Positions 9,599-19,896 are shown, numbered from the stretch's first letter. The stretch is 64,000 nt of DNA from Vibrio aerogenes (GCF_024346755.1 NZ_AP024862.1:868001-932000), one strand, 5' to 3'. Program-made: numbers and translations. The notes: generated by a model from the sequence alone, not told the origin.

Positions 9599-10644
9599 GA
9601 TTTTCTCCCGGACTGGTGTGGGTCAAAGGCATCACGAACAGCCTCGCCAATAAAAACCAGCAAAGTCAGCATCACCGACAACACAACAAATGCTGAGATA
9701 CCCAGCCACGGCGCCTGTAAATTCGCTTTCCCCTGGGCCAACAGCTCGCCCAGAGAAGGAGACCCCGCAGGTAAACCAAATCCCAGAAAGTCCAGCGAGG
9801 TCAGTGTTGTCACCGAGCCAGACAAAATAAAAGGCATCATTGTTAATGAAGCAACCATTGCATTGGGTAACATATGCCGCCAGATAATTCGTTTGTCAGA
9901 CACACCCAGCGCCTGTGCCGCTTTCACATATTCAAAATTCCGGCAGCGAAGAAACTCAGCCCGGACCACACCAACCAGACTCATCCAGCTAAACAGCACC
10001 ATAATACCCAGCAGCCACCAAAAGTCTGGCTCGACAAAACTGGACAAAATGATCAGCAGAAACAGTGTTGGCATTCCGGACCATACTTCAATAAAACGCT
10101 GGCCGAGCAGATCAATCCATCCCCCATAATATCCCTGCGTTGCCCCGACAAAAACACCAATCACAGAAGAGATGATCGTCAGCACAAACCCAAACAACAC
10201 TGAAATCCGGAAACCATAAATAATCCGGGCCAACACATCCCGCCCTTTATCATCAGTGCCCAGCCAGTTTACGGCATCAGGGGCAGACGGCACACTCCCA
10301 CTCGTCACATTGAAATTAATCGTATTGTAACTGAAACGGATTAAAGGCCAGATCACATAGCCTTTCTCCTGAATCAACTCCAACACATAAGGATCGGTAT
10401 AATCAGCCTCCGTCGGAAATTCACCGCCAAAAGTTGTTTCCGGGTAGGAGTGCACCACAGGAAAATAGAAGTGATGATCGTAAGAAACCAGCAGTGGTTT
10501 GTCGTTTGCAATCACTTCAGCAAACAGACTCAGCAAAAACAGTAAACTGAATATCCACAGCGACCAATAACCCCTTTTATGGTTTTTAAACCGGTGCCAG
10601 CGCTCTGCATAAACCGGATTCGTCCGGATAATTTTTGCAAACAT
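9595..10644 (-). CDS. yejE: Peptide ABC transporter permease YejE
   Basis: This is an inner-membrane permease with an N-terminal helix (RGYWSLWIFSLLFLLS), a long periplasmic segment, and a five-helix BPD-type transport domain from about residue 145. The EAA-loop region is around YVKAAQALGVSDKRIIWRHMLPNA. The start at the ATG 10642-10644 is preferred over one at 10680 because it begins just after the yejB stop and gives the same N-terminal length as E. coli YejE. It pairs with YejB to form the channel. It overlaps yejF by four bases. Confidence 0.93.
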   Translation of the reverse strand: MFAKIIRTNPVYAERWHRFKNHKRGYWSLWIFSLLFLLSLFAEVIANDKPLLVSYDHHFYFPVVHSYPETTFGGEFPTEADYTDPYVLELIQEKGYVIWPLIRFSYNTINFNVTSGSVPSAPDAVNWLGTDDKGRDVLARIIYGFRISVLFGFVLTIISSVIGVFVGATQGYYGGWIDLLGQRFIEVWSGMPTLFLLIILSSFVEPDFWWLLGIMVLFSWMSLVGVVRAEFLRCRNFEYVKAAQALGVSDKRIIWRHMLPNAMVASLTMMPFILSGSVTTLTSLDFLGFGLPAGSPSLGELLAQGKANLQAPWLGISAFVVLSVMLTLLVFIGEAVRDAFDPHQSGRKS

Positions 10645-10648
10645 GGAA

Positions 10649-11740
10649 CTAACGAGCCTCAAAATCGATACGGGGATCAACCCATGTATAAGTTAAATCA
10701 GAAATAATGCCTAAAATCAGTCCCAGTAACGTCATGATATATAAAGAACTGAATACCACCGGATAATCGCGCTGAATTGTCGATTCGAAACCAAGTAATC
10801 CGATACCATCGAGTGAAAACATCACTTCAATTAACATCGAGCCGGTAAAAAACATGCTGATAAAAGCGCTGGGGAAACCAGCAATAATAATTAACATAGC
10901 ATTGCGGAATACATGTTTATAAAGAATGCTTCTTTCATCTAACCCTTTCGCTCTGGCTGTCACCACATATTGCTTATTAATTTCATCCAGAAAAGAGTTC
11001 TTCGTCAGCATGCTGAGTGTTGCAAATCCGCCAATGACCATGGCTGTAACCGGCAGTGCAAGATGCCAGAAATAATCCCCGATCTGTTGATACCAGGTTA
11101 GCTGATCAAAATTATCCGAAACCAGTCCCCGGAGCGGGAACCAGTCCAGGTAGTTTCCGCTGGCAAACACAATGATCAGAAGAATCGCAAACAAGAAGCC
11201 CGGAATAGCATAACCAATAATCACTAAGGCGCTCGACCAGACATCAAACCGGGAACCATGGTGAATCGCCTTTACAATACCCATAGGAATCGACACCAGA
11301 TAGATAATCAGCGTACTCCACACCCCCAAAGACACAGAAACAGGTAACCGGTCCTTGATTAAATCAATGACATTGCCGCCTCTGAACAAGCTTTCACCAA
11401 AGTGGAAAGTGACGTAGTTCTTCAGCATATCGGTATATCGTTCCAGAATCGGCTTATCAAAGCCAAACTGGTGTTTAATCGCTTCAACAACTTCCGGATC
11501 TAATCCGCGGGAACCTTTATATCCTGTACCTGGCTCACTTTTTTGTAACGTATCCCCGGCGATATCATCTCTCCCGCCGGTAAAACGTTCCATGATACCA
11601 GAGCCGAGCCCCTGAGCCTGTGCAATCGCTTGTTCAACCGGGCCACCGGGGGCTATCTGAATAATAAAAAAGTTAATGGTGATAATGGCCCATAATGTCG
11701 GGATCACCAGCAGCAAACGACGGATAATGTATGCAGCCAT
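10649..11740 (-). CDS. yejB: Peptide ABC transporter permease YejB
   Basis: This 363-residue permease opens with [25 protein letters not shown], the usual first helix of OppB/YejB permeases. It then has a periplasmic insertion (about residues 35-110, [12 protein letters not shown] region) and the transport domain with an EAA-like loop, [24 protein letters not shown]. The yejA stop lies seven bases upstream, so this is the second gene of the operon. Substrates are expected to be small peptides. The insertion after the first helix is typical of YejB against OppB. Confidence 0.94.
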   Translation of the reverse strand: MAAYIIRRLLLVIPTLWAIITINFFIIQIAPGGPVEQAIAQAQGLGSGIMERFTGGRDDIAGDTLQKSEPGTGYKGSRGLDPEVVEAIKHQFGFDKPILERYTDMLKNYVTFHFGESLFRGGNVIDLIKDRLPVSVSLGVWSTLIIYLVSIPMGIVKAIHHGSRFDVWSSALVIIGYAIPGFLFAILLIIVFASGNYLDWFPLRGLVSDNFDQLTWYQQIGDYFWHLALPVTAMVIGGFATLSMLTKNSFLDEINKQYVVTARAKGLDERSILYKHVFRNAMLIIIAGFPSAFISMFFTGSMLIEVMFSLDGIGLLGFESTIQRDYPVVFSSLYIMTLLGLILGIISDLTYTWVDPRIDFEAR

Positions 11741-11747
11741 AATCTAA

Positions 11748-13565
11748 TCAGCGATCCTTTTTCTGCTTTAATGCTTTCTCTTTCTGTTTGGAAATCCACC
11801 AGGTATCCAGCCCGAGATCGTATTGTGGCGTCACAGATGGGCGCTCAAACTTATCCCACATTGCAACCCGGTACTGATTTGAATACCACTGTGGAATCAT
11901 ATAGAAATTCCATTGCAATACCCGGTCAAAAGCACGGCCCAGCACTAATAGTTTATCCGGATCTTGTTGACTGGCAGCAATTTGTTCTGTCAGTTGATCC
12001 ACCACTGGTGACGTCACACCCGCCCGGTTATAAGTTGAGTCGAGGTAACGGGAATTCCAGATAATCATGAGACTATGATCCGGAAATGCATGCGCCCCAT
12101 ACACAGAAGAAATCATATCAAAATCCCGATCCCGCATACGCTTCGTATACTGAGTGGTATCCACGGTACGGATTTTCATTTCAATTCCCATTTTCCTGAG
12201 GTTTTTCTGCAAGGGGATCGCAATTCGTTCCGTTGCCGGACTCGTAATCAACAACTCAAACGATAAAGGTTTTCCTGTTTTTTGATTGGTCATCACGCCA
12301 TCTTTCACCGCCCAGCCTGCTTGTTTCAACAACCGGAAAGCCTGACGAATCTGCTGACGAATCCGGCCAGAGCCATCCGTAACCGGCGGATTAAATTCCT
12401 GTGTATATAAACGAGGCGGTAATTGATCTTTAAACGGTGCCAAAACTTCCTGTTCCGCTTCAGAAGGCAGCCCCTTTGCTTCAAACTCCGTATTACCAAA
12501 ATAGCTCCGGGTTCGTTTGTACTGGCTGAAAAAAAGATTCTTATTCATCCACTCAAAATCCATCGCATAAGTCAGCGCCTCACGAACTTTTGGATCCTGA
12601 AATACAGGACGGGTCGTATTGAAGATAAACCCCTGAGTCGCAGCGGGTTTGTGATGCTCAATGCTTTCTTTCACAATAGAGCCATTCTCAAAGTTTGGTC
12701 CGGTATACGCCGTGGCCCAAAGTTTTGCCTGTCCTTCAAGCCTGAAATCAAATTCACCCGCTTTGAAAGCTTCCAACATCACCGTATCGTCCCGGTAATA
12801 ATCGTACTGCATTAATTTGAAGTTATTTCGTCCGACGTTGACGGGCAGATCTTTGGCCCAGTAATCATCAACTAACCCATAAGTCACACTCTGACCCATT
12901 TTATAACTGACAATTTTATAAGGCCCACTGCCGACAGGTGGCTTACTAAGTGGCTCAGAAAAATTCTTATCTTTCCAGAAGTGTTCAGGCAGCACCGGCA
13001 AACTTTCGACCAGACCAAATAACTTATCTCTGTCAGGGTTCTTCATTTCAAACCTGGCCGTATGGTCATTCAAGGCTTTCACCGTAAAGTTTTTATACAA
13101 AACCCGGAATTGTGCGACACCTTCCTTCATGAATTTCTGAAAACTAAACGCCACATCATGCGCAGTAATCGGGACACCATCATGAAAACGCGCCTTCGGG
13201 TTGATATCCACTTCGAGCCATGAATAATCATCGGAATAACGGATTTTTGTTGCGATCAGTGGATAGTAAGCATCAATTTCATCACTGGGGGAATACATCA
13301 GTGCGTCATAAAGTGTTTCGGAGTCAACCGCTGCAACCCCTCTGGAAGCATAGCGATTAAAGTTATCAAAAGTACCGATCACACCAAAAACAACCTTTCC
13401 ATATTTGGGGGCATCAGGATTGACATAATCAAAATGCTCAAAACCCGGCGCATATTTTGCCTGACCGAAACCAACCAGATGTGTGGTTGTAATCACTTTG
13501 CTAAAGCCTGCTGTACTTAGCAATAATAATGTACAGCCCAAAATAACTGACTTAATTTTTCCCAT
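11748..13565 (-). CDS. yejA: Peptide ABC transporter substrate-binding protein YejA
   Basis: This 605-residue protein has a signal peptide (MGKIKSVILGCTLLLLSTAG, cut near residue 22) and a class C extracytoplasmic solute-binding domain of the OppA/YejA family. Typical stretches are ARFHDGVPITAHDVAFSFQKF and FIFNTTRPVFQDPKVREALTYA. It captures peptides in the periplasm for YejBEF. It is the first gene of the operon, with a 156-bp promoter-bearing gap to the GntR-type gene upstream, read in the same direction. The very basic tail (KQKEKALKQKKDR) is unremarkable for the family. Confidence 0.94.
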   Translation of the reverse strand: MGKIKSVILGCTLLLLSTAGFSKVITTTHLVGFGQAKYAPGFEHFDYVNPDAPKYGKVVFGVIGTFDNFNRYASRGVAAVDSETLYDALMYSPSDEIDAYYPLIATKIRYSDDYSWLEVDINPKARFHDGVPITAHDVAFSFQKFMKEGVAQFRVLYKNFTVKALNDHTARFEMKNPDRDKLFGLVESLPVLPEHFWKDKNFSEPLSKPPVGSGPYKIVSYKMGQSVTYGLVDDYWAKDLPVNVGRNNFKLMQYDYYRDDTVMLEAFKAGEFDFRLEGQAKLWATAYTGPNFENGSIVKESIEHHKPAATQGFIFNTTRPVFQDPKVREALTYAMDFEWMNKNLFFSQYKRTRSYFGNTEFEAKGLPSEAEQEVLAPFKDQLPPRLYTQEFNPPVTDGSGRIRQQIRQAFRLLKQAGWAVKDGVMTNQKTGKPLSFELLITSPATERIAIPLQKNLRKMGIEMKIRTVDTTQYTKRMRDRDFDMISSVYGAHAFPDHSLMIIWNSRYLDSTYNRAGVTSPVVDQLTEQIAASQQDPDKLLVLGRAFDRVLQWNFYMIPQWYSNQYRVAMWDKFERPSVTPQYDLGLDTWWISKQKEKALKQKKDR

Positions 13566-13721
13566 AAAAAAGATCCCTGTTTATCCCCTTTATCCCGGAC
13601 ACCGCGATATGTTCAATCCCACGTTCTGTATTTTCTGATCATTGAAAAAGGTCCACTCTGTAAAAATGACTCACGATCATGGGTTTAGTTCCCTTTTCAG
13701 ACCGTTGTTGCTTTTCTGCCA

Positions 13722-14414
13722 TCACTCAACCAGAGATTCCAGTAGCAACGCATCATGTCGCCAGGTTGATAATTCAAGTGCAATGACATCTGAACCGCAA
13801 AAAATACGGCGCTGTTGAAAAATAGCAGGTGTTCCTGCTGTTGCTCTCAGGCTGAATGCCGTTTCACCAACTAAACTGCCAAGAGAAATACTATCATGGA
13901 TATCAGAAACTGTGATGAGCGGATCCTGCGCCTGAGCTTCAAAAAAATCGTAAAAGCTCTCATTTTCAACAATATGTCGGCAAATTTGTAAATTCATCCA
14001 GTAAGTGACCAAAGCAACCGGCCGGGTTTCCAACAGTCTTAATGTTTGAATATAGTAGAGTTCACTAAATGGCGGCAGCTTCATCAATTGAATCGCATGT
14101 TTATCCGCCAGTCTTTTTTCACGCTTCAACAGATGGATATCCGGCTGACGTTCCTGCGCTGTTGCTAACGCCCGGAAAGTGCTGGCGCTTGAGATAGGGA
14201 CCCGCAAACGCGGAGGGGAAATAAACCATCCCCGCCGGTCTTCACGATATATCAGGCCATCGGATTCAAGCAAAGACAGTGCTTCTCTGAGTGTTACTCT
14301 GGTTGTATGAAATGATTCTGCAAGCTGTCTTTCAGATGGCAATTTCTGACCGGCGGATAACGTTCCCTGCAGAATTTGTTCTTCTATCGTTTCTTTAATT
14401 TTTATATATTGCAC
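13722..14414 (-). CDS. GntR-family regulator with UTRA ligand domain
   Basis: This 230-residue protein has an N-terminal GntR winged helix (about 1-66: KIKETIEEQILQGTLSAGQKLPSERQLAESF and TTRVTLREALSLLESDGLI) and a C-terminal UTRA domain (about 85-225), making it a HutC-subfamily member. UTRA proteins sense sugars, amino acids or phosphonates. GWFISPPRLRV after the wing resembles PhnR-type regulators, but no phosphonate genes are in view. It lies upstream of and in the same direction as yejABEF, so peptide uptake is a possible target; that is inference from position. Confidence 0.85.
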   Translation of the reverse strand: MQYIKIKETIEEQILQGTLSAGQKLPSERQLAESFHTTRVTLREALSLLESDGLIYREDRRGWFISPPRLRVPISSASTFRALATAQERQPDIHLLKREKRLADKHAIQLMKLPPFSELYYIQTLRLLETRPVALVTYWMNLQICRHIVENESFYDFFEAQAQDPLITVSDIHDSISLGSLVGETAFSLRATAGTPAIFQQRRIFCGSDVIALELSTWRHDALLLESLVE

Positions 14415-14514
14415 ATATAACCTTCATCTGAAAAATATCCGGTATGGCATGCCTGTGTCAGCTTCTCTGATAGCGCAGGTGCTAAAGCCAGAATTCCCGC
14501 GAATCACAACACAT

Positions 14515-15195
14515 TCAGGCAGATACTGAAAGCATATCATGTAATTCAGACAAGTGTTGTATTTGATAATCCACAACAATATTTTCCGGCACCGCATCCT
14601 GAGCCGGATTCAGCCAACAGGTCATAAAGCCAAAACGGGAACCACCAAGAATATCAGACTGAACATTATCACCCACCATCAGCACTTTGGACTTGTCGGG
14701 CTGTCCCATCTGCTGATAAGCATAATCAAATATTGCAGGATCAGGTTTGGCTTTCCCCACCGCTTCAGAAATCACAACATGGTCGAAAAAGTGCCGGACC
14801 TGATGCTTTTCCAAACGTTGCGATTGTAAGTGCACCATTCCGTTGGTAATTAAGCCAAGTTTTACCCGCCCATACAGAGACTCTAAAAGATTTTTAGCTC
14901 CGGGAAGCAACGCCGATATTTCAGCCATTGCATCCAGAAAACGCAGATTCAGCTCTTCCGTCGTGACCGACAACTGCTCAGCCCAGCGGATAAAACGCTG
15001 ATGCTTCAGGGTCGCCGAATCAATTTTTCCATCCTGGTAATCAATCCATAACTGTTTATTCAAGCGTTGGTATTCCAGATATTCTTCCTGTCCAAAGTGA
15101 ATCCCTAACCGGGAAAACATGGTTTTCAAACCAGAAAAATTATCAAACCGAAACAAAGTCTCATCCGCATCAAACAATATCCAATCATATTTCAT
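14515..15195 (-). CDS. yjjG: Pyrimidine 5'-nucleotidase YjjG (HAD superfamily)
   Basis: This HAD phosphatase starts with MKYDWILFDADETLF, holding the nucleophile motif DADET, then LITNG (motif II), a conserved Lys in GKAKPDP and the acidic motif VGDNVQSDILGG. These match YjjG, which removes phosphate from dUMP, dTMP and non-canonical pyrimidine nucleotides and so sanitises the nucleotide pool. The ATG at 15193-15195 is favoured over one 12 bases upstream because it gives the family N-terminus and has GGA at about the right spacing. About 226 residues, as in E. coli. It is monocistronic. Confidence 0.92.
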   Translation of the reverse strand: MKYDWILFDADETLFRFDNFSGLKTMFSRLGIHFGQEEYLEYQRLNKQLWIDYQDGKIDSATLKHQRFIRWAEQLSVTTEELNLRFLDAMAEISALLPGAKNLLESLYGRVKLGLITNGMVHLQSQRLEKHQVRHFFDHVVISEAVGKAKPDPAIFDYAYQQMGQPDKSKVLMVGDNVQSDILGGSRFGFMTCWLNPAQDAVPENIVVDYQIQHLSELHDMLSVSA

Positions 15196-15324
15196 AAACA
15201 CATCCAATTTATCAATTATTTCCGGATCATCAGATCCTGCTATCAGATAAGAGTTTATACTGTTTTTTATTTTGATATAATCTCTTAAAAATGAAACTAA
15301 CTGTTTCCTGAAAGTTTACAATCT

Positions 15325-16242
15325 ATGCTAAGTCATCCATTTTCATCATTGCCGGTTTTTATTGCTGTCGTCGAATCTGGCAGCCTGTCAGCAGCCGCAC
15401 AAAGGCTGAATATTACTAAATCAGCGGTCAGTAAACGTTTAACACAGCTTGAAAGTGTCCTTGGCGTCAGACTTTTTCACAGAACAACCCGAACCATTCA
15501 CCTGACGGAAGCTGGTCAGCGATACTACTTTCATGCCTCACAGGCATATCAGTGCGCACAACTGGGCATGGATGCTGTCGCTGAACTTCAGGGGCAGCCA
15601 CAGGGAGTGCTGAAAATCACCGCCCCCATGTCTTTCGGTGTTCGTCATATCGCCCCTTATATCGCAGAGTTCATGCGTTTATATCCGAAAATTGAGATCG
15701 ACTTACAGCTTGAAGATCAAATGGTGGATCTGGTTCAGGGCGGGTTCGATATGGCGATCCGGATCGGGCATTTACCGGTTTCAAACCTGATTGCGAAAAG
15801 GCTGGTTGTCTGTAAAAGCGTTCTCTGCGCAGCTCCGCATTATATGTCCAGCAATCCAGAGCCCCGGCATCCTTCAGATCTACGGTCCCACAACTGCCTG
15901 ACTTATGCTTATTTTCGCGGCAGCGAATGGCGTTTTTATCAAAAAGATAAAGAGTTTAAAGTATTGCCGCGAGGTAACCTGATCATCAACAACAGTGAGG
16001 GAATCCGGAAAGCAACACTTGATGGCCTCGGCATTGCACAGCTCCCCACATTTATTGTGGGTAAAGACCTTGCACAAAAAAAACTGCAACCGTTAATGAC
16101 CGGCTACCATTTACCGGAGCACGCAGTTTATGCTGTTTATCCGGACCGAAAATATCTGCCGAATAAAGTCCGGATGTTCATTGAATTTCTACAGCAAAAA
16201 TATGGTCAGGATATCCCCTACTGGGATGCCGGAATCAGTTAA
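15325..16242 (+). CDS. LysR-family regulator (CrgA-like branch)
   Basis: This 305-residue LysR protein has an HTH over about residues 6-65 (LPVFIAVVESGSLSAAAQRLNITKSAVSKRL is split across helices) and the sequence GVRLFHRTTRTIHLTEAGQRYY, characteristic of the CrgA/DmlR-like branch. The effector domain carries GVLKITAPMSFGVRHIAPYI and GIAQLPTFIVGKDL. It is divergent from yjjG with a 130-bp gap. Targets are unknown; members of this branch often regulate a neighbouring oxidoreductase, but none is present here. Confidence 0.9.
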   Translation: MLSHPFSSLPVFIAVVESGSLSAAAQRLNITKSAVSKRLTQLESVLGVRLFHRTTRTIHLTEAGQRYYFHASQAYQCAQLGMDAVAELQGQPQGVLKITAPMSFGVRHIAPYIAEFMRLYPKIEIDLQLEDQMVDLVQGGFDMAIRIGHLPVSNLIAKRLVVCKSVLCAAPHYMSSNPEPRHPSDLRSHNCLTYAYFRGSEWRFYQKDKEFKVLPRGNLIINNSEGIRKATLDGLGIAQLPTFIVGKDLAQKKLQPLMTGYHLPEHAVYAVYPDRKYLPNKVRMFIEFLQQKYGQDIPYWDAGIS

Positions 16243-16318
16243 CCGTTCGTTAATCATCATTTTGTCAAAATCAATCATCAGCATATACCGGAAGCAACAA
16301 TTCGGCTAACATGATTGA

Positions 16319-16342
16319 GGGCGTGTTTATCTTTCATCGCCC
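16319..16342. repeat. Partial copy of the GCGTGTTTATCTTTCA repeat
   Basis: The sequence GGGCGTGTTTATCTTTCATC matches the left arm of the repeat at 4836. No right arm follows. It lies just upstream of the YccT-family gene. Confidence 0.5.
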
Positions 16343-16380
16343 AGGTACAGTTAAACATCTGAAAATAAAGGATACACAGC

Positions 16381-17043
16381 GTGAATATATTAAGGGCAAC
16401 TTCATTCATTGGTTTAATGGTATTGAGTGCATCATCTCTGGCTCAAGTGAACATTTCAGTTCCGGGTGACGTTGAAATTCTGGTTGCAAATGCCATCAAG
16501 CCTCATCTGACCGGTGGCGTATTTGATAATGAAAAAACATTAAGCCTTGCAGATGGACAGCAGCAAATTGTTTTCAGATATAAGCCATATTTTGCTCAGG
16601 GAAAAGATAATATTGGTGTGGAAAGTGATGCCATTGTCGCCAGCTTTACTGCAGCTGATAAGGATCTGTCTTTCAAACTACCTAAATACAGACATGCGAA
16701 AGACGCGCAAAAATATATCAAAAATCTTCAGTGGTCACTGGTCGACAAACAAAATAATCAGGTAAAGCTCAAAGAAGATAAACTGCTGAAAGAAGGCATG
16801 CAGATTGGCCGAAACTATCTGACAGAAATTGCTGTGTATAATCAGTCTCAGGCACCAGCCGCAGTTGCTGCATACGCTCCGCAAAATCCACAAGTCCAGT
16901 CATATCAACCGGTCCGGACAACTCAACCCGGCAAACCAGCACCAAAAGGTGCAACAACTCCGGAAACAATGTTGCACTACTGGTATGAGCAGGCTGATGA
17001 AGCAGCTAAAGCCCGCTTCAAAAAGTTTATTAACCAACAGTAA
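16381..17043 (+). CDS. YccT-family (DUF2057) exported protein
   Basis: This 220-residue protein starts at GTG with AAAGGA nine bases upstream. The signal peptide ends after SLA (about residue 21). Then comes the DUF2057 pattern: VNISVPGDVEILVANAIKP, LADGQQQIVFRYKPYF and the C-terminal METMLHYWYEQA-like segment (here PETMLHYWYEQADEAA). Salmonella YccT limits curli production and is CRP/YdgH-related in annotation only; the function in vibrios is not established. A Gln/Pro-rich linker occupies about residues 158-190. It stands alone and ends at a strong terminator. Confidence 0.82.
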   Translation: MNILRATSFIGLMVLSASSLAQVNISVPGDVEILVANAIKPHLTGGVFDNEKTLSLADGQQQIVFRYKPYFAQGKDNIGVESDAIVASFTAADKDLSFKLPKYRHAKDAQKYIKNLQWSLVDKQNNQVKLKEDKLLKEGMQIGRNYLTEIAVYNQSQAPAAVAAYAPQNPQVQSYQPVRTTQPGKPAPKGATTPETMLHYWYEQADEAAKARFKKFINQQ

Positions 17044-17070
17044 CCCGTTGGTTTCACTGCTATTATAACT

Positions 17071-17104
17071 GAAAAACCACCTGAACCTGAGTCAGGTGGT
17101 TTTC
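17071..17104. terminator. Bidirectional terminator
   Basis: The GAAAACCACCTGA arm and the complementary TCAGGTGGTTTTC arm around ACCTGAG form a strong stem between convergent genes. Confidence 0.85.
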
Positions 17105-17139
17105 ATTTACTTTATCATGTATTTAGTATCAAGCCGTGC

Positions 17140-18438
17140 TTATGAGTCACTCAGGGAGTTCACTGTCTGAGAAACATTCTCAGCCCCTTTATAGATTTCA
17201 TCCATCACAGAAGAAGCCTCCACAATCATGTTTACCCCTCTGTCTGAGATCTCAATCACCTCTTCCATTGATGTGGTCACAGACTGGGTCAACTGCTTAT
17301 TCTCGGTCACGACTTCGGTGATTTCTGCTGTCGACTCTGCCGTGCGGGAAGCAAGTTGCCGGACTTCATCAGCAACGACGGCAAATCCTCTGCCCTGATC
17401 GCCCGCCCTTGCAGCCTCGATTGCCGCATTCAGTGCCAGCAGATTTGTTTGCTCTGCAATCGCCTGGATAGTTGAGACGATTTCTTCAATACTTTGTGAC
17501 TTATCATTCAATTGCCTGATTTTTGTCGCGGTATCCTGAACCTGACCGGAAATCTGCTCAGAAACAGCAACAGAATCAGAAAGCTTTTGCGCGCCTTCTT
17601 TGGCAATCTGAGCGGTTTCCACCGAGGTAGAATAAGCGATTTCAGTTGCCTGGTTCACTGCAATATTCTTTTTCTCCTGTTCAGAGACATCAGAAGCAAA
17701 TTTGATGACTTTTGTCACTTTACCGTGCTGATCCAAAATAGGATTATATGTTGCTTCCAGCCACAGCTGCTCACCGTAACTATTCAGACGCAAGAACCGG
17801 CCACTTTTCGTTTCACCGCGCGCCAAATCAGCCCAGAAAGTCGGATTTTCATCAATAAAAGTCTGATCACAAAACATCCGGTGATGCTGTCCCCGAAGCT
17901 GCTCTGCTCTGTACCCAACCGTATTCAGGAAGTTATCATTTGCTCTGATAATTTTTCCGTCCGGTTGAAACTCGATAATTGCTAATGAGCGATCCAATGC
18001 AGATAGCACACTTTCCATGTAATGACGGGATTCAGTTTGCTCAGTAACATCACTGGCAATTTTCATCACTTTCTCAACTTTGCCATCCACTTTTACAGGA
18101 AAGTATGTCGCCTCAAGCCAGACCAGTTCTCCGGATTTCTTCTTTCGGCGAAATGTCCCTTTCTGCGGTTCTCCACGGGCCAGATTACTCCAGAAAGCCT
18201 TATATTCGGATGAAAAACTATCTTCATCAAAACAAAAAATCCGGTGATGCTGCCCGATAATTTCGGATTTTTGATATTCCATACAACTCAAAAGCAACTC
18301 ATTTGCTTCGAGAATATGCCCGTCAACACTAAATTCTATTGTAGCCATACTTTGACTAATCGAAGCGAGCACTGAGTTGACTAACTCCAGTTGTTCTTGC
18401 AAATGAACATTTTCTTGTCGTATTTTGTTGAAAAACAT
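17140..18438 (-). CDS. Soluble chemoreceptor with two PAS domains (BdlA-like)
   Basis: This 432-residue protein lacks membrane helices. PAS1 spans about residues 20-130 and PAS2 about 140-250; the two are near copies, each with a conserved IGQHHRIFC or [10 protein letters not shown] block followed by FWxxLARGE and a WLEAT(Y) segment. The C-terminal MCP signalling domain shows the hairpin tip [20 protein letters not shown]. This is the layout of BdlA, the Pseudomonas biofilm-dispersal receptor, and of related energy or redox sensors. Haem or flavin binding is possible through the PAS domains but not proved by sequence. No CheA/CheW genes are nearby. Confidence 0.88.
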   Translation of the reverse strand: MFFNKIRQENVHLQEQLELVNSVLASISQSMATIEFSVDGHILEANELLLSCMEYQKSEIIGQHHRIFCFDEDSFSSEYKAFWSNLARGEPQKGTFRRKKKSGELVWLEATYFPVKVDGKVEKVMKIASDVTEQTESRHYMESVLSALDRSLAIIEFQPDGKIIRANDNFLNTVGYRAEQLRGQHHRMFCDQTFIDENPTFWADLARGETKSGRFLRLNSYGEQLWLEATYNPILDQHGKVTKVIKFASDVSEQEKKNIAVNQATEIAYSTSVETAQIAKEGAQKLSDSVAVSEQISGQVQDTATKIRQLNDKSQSIEEIVSTIQAIAEQTNLLALNAAIEAARAGDQGRGFAVVADEVRQLASRTAESTAEITEVVTENKQLTQSVTTSMEEVIEISDRGVNMIVEASSVMDEIYKGAENVSQTVNSLSDS

Positions 18439-19113
18439 GCAGACACCTATTTATCTATCCCTTACAAAATTAAGCTTTTAAGCCGCATGAGACACCAAGC
18501 CTTCATAAAACAACCGGTAAATAATACTTTTAATGATAAAATTAATTGATTACAACTCATGTATTCAATAATTCTATGGTTTAGTTTAGTCGCTATCCTG
18601 TTATTTTTCAGGTGACAACTTCAATATAAAATAATTTTTTAGTGATGAAGACCTGAAAAAACCGGTACAAAAACCGATGCGGCAGACCGAAGGGATGGCT
18701 GGGATGTGTTTATCTTCTACTGCCTGACCTGTAGCCGCCTGCAAATCGCTCGATCAAGGCGCAAAAATAAACCGGATGGCAGGCTACCGAAGGAAGAAAT
18801 TGATTGGTTTCTGAGCATTTCTCAACAAACATGTCACTTGAGGTCATCTGGGTATGTCTACAAAACAGAATTGATAAAATTCTTAACCTGAAGCTCTTTT
18901 ATGATAATCGACTAATTACTTATTTGCGATCAATAACACATCTGTTTTTATTTATTTAATTAATACATTTAACCTGACATTATAAATCATAGGGTGAATC
19001 AGAGAATTTATTATAATTTTTAGATAAATTTTTATTTTCTCTGACATTTTATGACTTGAAATAGAAAATAGTGATCATTAAAATTTCTGAAAATTTGAAA
19101 AGGGATCACAGTC
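18439..19113. other. AT-rich intergenic region, 675 bp, with a repeat remnant
   Basis: The left part holds the chemoreceptor promoter. Around 18704-18760 lies GATGTGTTTATCTT followed by GCCTGACCTGTAGCCGCCTG, a diverged copy of the dispersed repeat at 4836. From 18900 to 19113 the sequence is very AT-rich and carries the promoter of the kinase-like gene. No credible gene was seen. Confidence 0.55.
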
Positions 19114-19896
19114 ATGCTAACAGATGAATGTAATAAAATTATTTCAGAAAGTGAGCCTGGAGTAAAAAAACTTATTGTTGATGGGAATACATACTGGCTA
19201 AAAATTCATGGCGAGAATAAATCAACGGTGATCAGAAAATTATCTTCGGTCATCTCAAGAATCAGCTTATTTTCACTCTTTCATACGCAATCAGTGATAG
19301 ACAGTCTGGAGCGCTTTGAACATGAGAAAGCGATGTTGCACTATCTGAAACAACAAAATTTTCGTGTACCCGATATTGATCTTGAGGGGCCGGGATACTT
19401 TGTCACTCATGATGAGGGCATCCCATTAAATCAACTGGATAATACACGGGTTAGTCAGACACTTTTAAATAAAGTTTTTCTGACATTTGCACAATTACAC
19501 AAAAAGAACATTGCGCATGGCCGGCCTGCTCTCCGGGATATTATTATTAATGATCATAATATCCCGACACTCATTGATTTTGAAGAATCAATGATGGATG
19601 CAAATCCGACATTACAAGCGAGAGATATTTATATCCTGTTAATGGAACTTTACCGAAGAGAAGACATTAATATTCAACAAAAAGTCAATGCATTACTGAT
19701 ATGGAAATCTGAGGTTTCAGATGAGAACTGGGAAAGCTTATTAAAAATAAATAAATTAATAAAACGAATCTGTATATTACCTAAATTTGTTTTATTATTT
19801 AAGAAAAAGAATAAACTCAGCAAACAATTATTAGAAACCGTCGCTTTATTTGAACACCCGGATCTGATGTTGAAAGAACCTGTCACGACGTTTTGA
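19114..19896 (+). CDS. Kinase-fold protein, lipopolysaccharide-kinase or Ser/Thr-kinase-like
   Basis: This 260-residue protein is preceded by AGGGATC. It resembles small bacterial kinase-fold proteins of the WaaP/KdkA/RIO type. There is FEHEKAMLHYLKQQNFRVPDI (C-helix region), a catalytic-loop-like HKKNIAHGRPALRDIIINDHN at about residues 130-150, and LIDFEES where kinases have DFG (D present, G replaced by E). The N-terminal half has basic residues and no clear glycine loop. It could phosphorylate lipid A-core sugars or a protein; no LPS gene adjoins it. The gene is AT-rich compared with its surroundings. It ends at a strong hairpin. Confidence 0.6.
   Translation: MLTDECNKIISESEPGVKKLIVDGNTYWLKIHGENKSTVIRKLSSVISRISLFSLFHTQSVIDSLERFEHEKAMLHYLKQQNFRVPDIDLEGPGYFVTHDEGIPLNQLDNTRVSQTLLNKVFLTFAQLHKKNIAHGRPALRDIIINDHNIPTLIDFEESMMDANPTLQARDIYILLMELYRREDINIQQKVNALLIWKSEVSDENWESLLKINKLIKRICILPKFVLLFKKKNKLSKQLLETVALFEHPDLMLKEPVTTF

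Noticed and set aside
18706..18891. Possible 61-codon gene
   Set aside because: It starts inside a diverged copy of the dispersed hairpin repeat and has no ribosome binding site.
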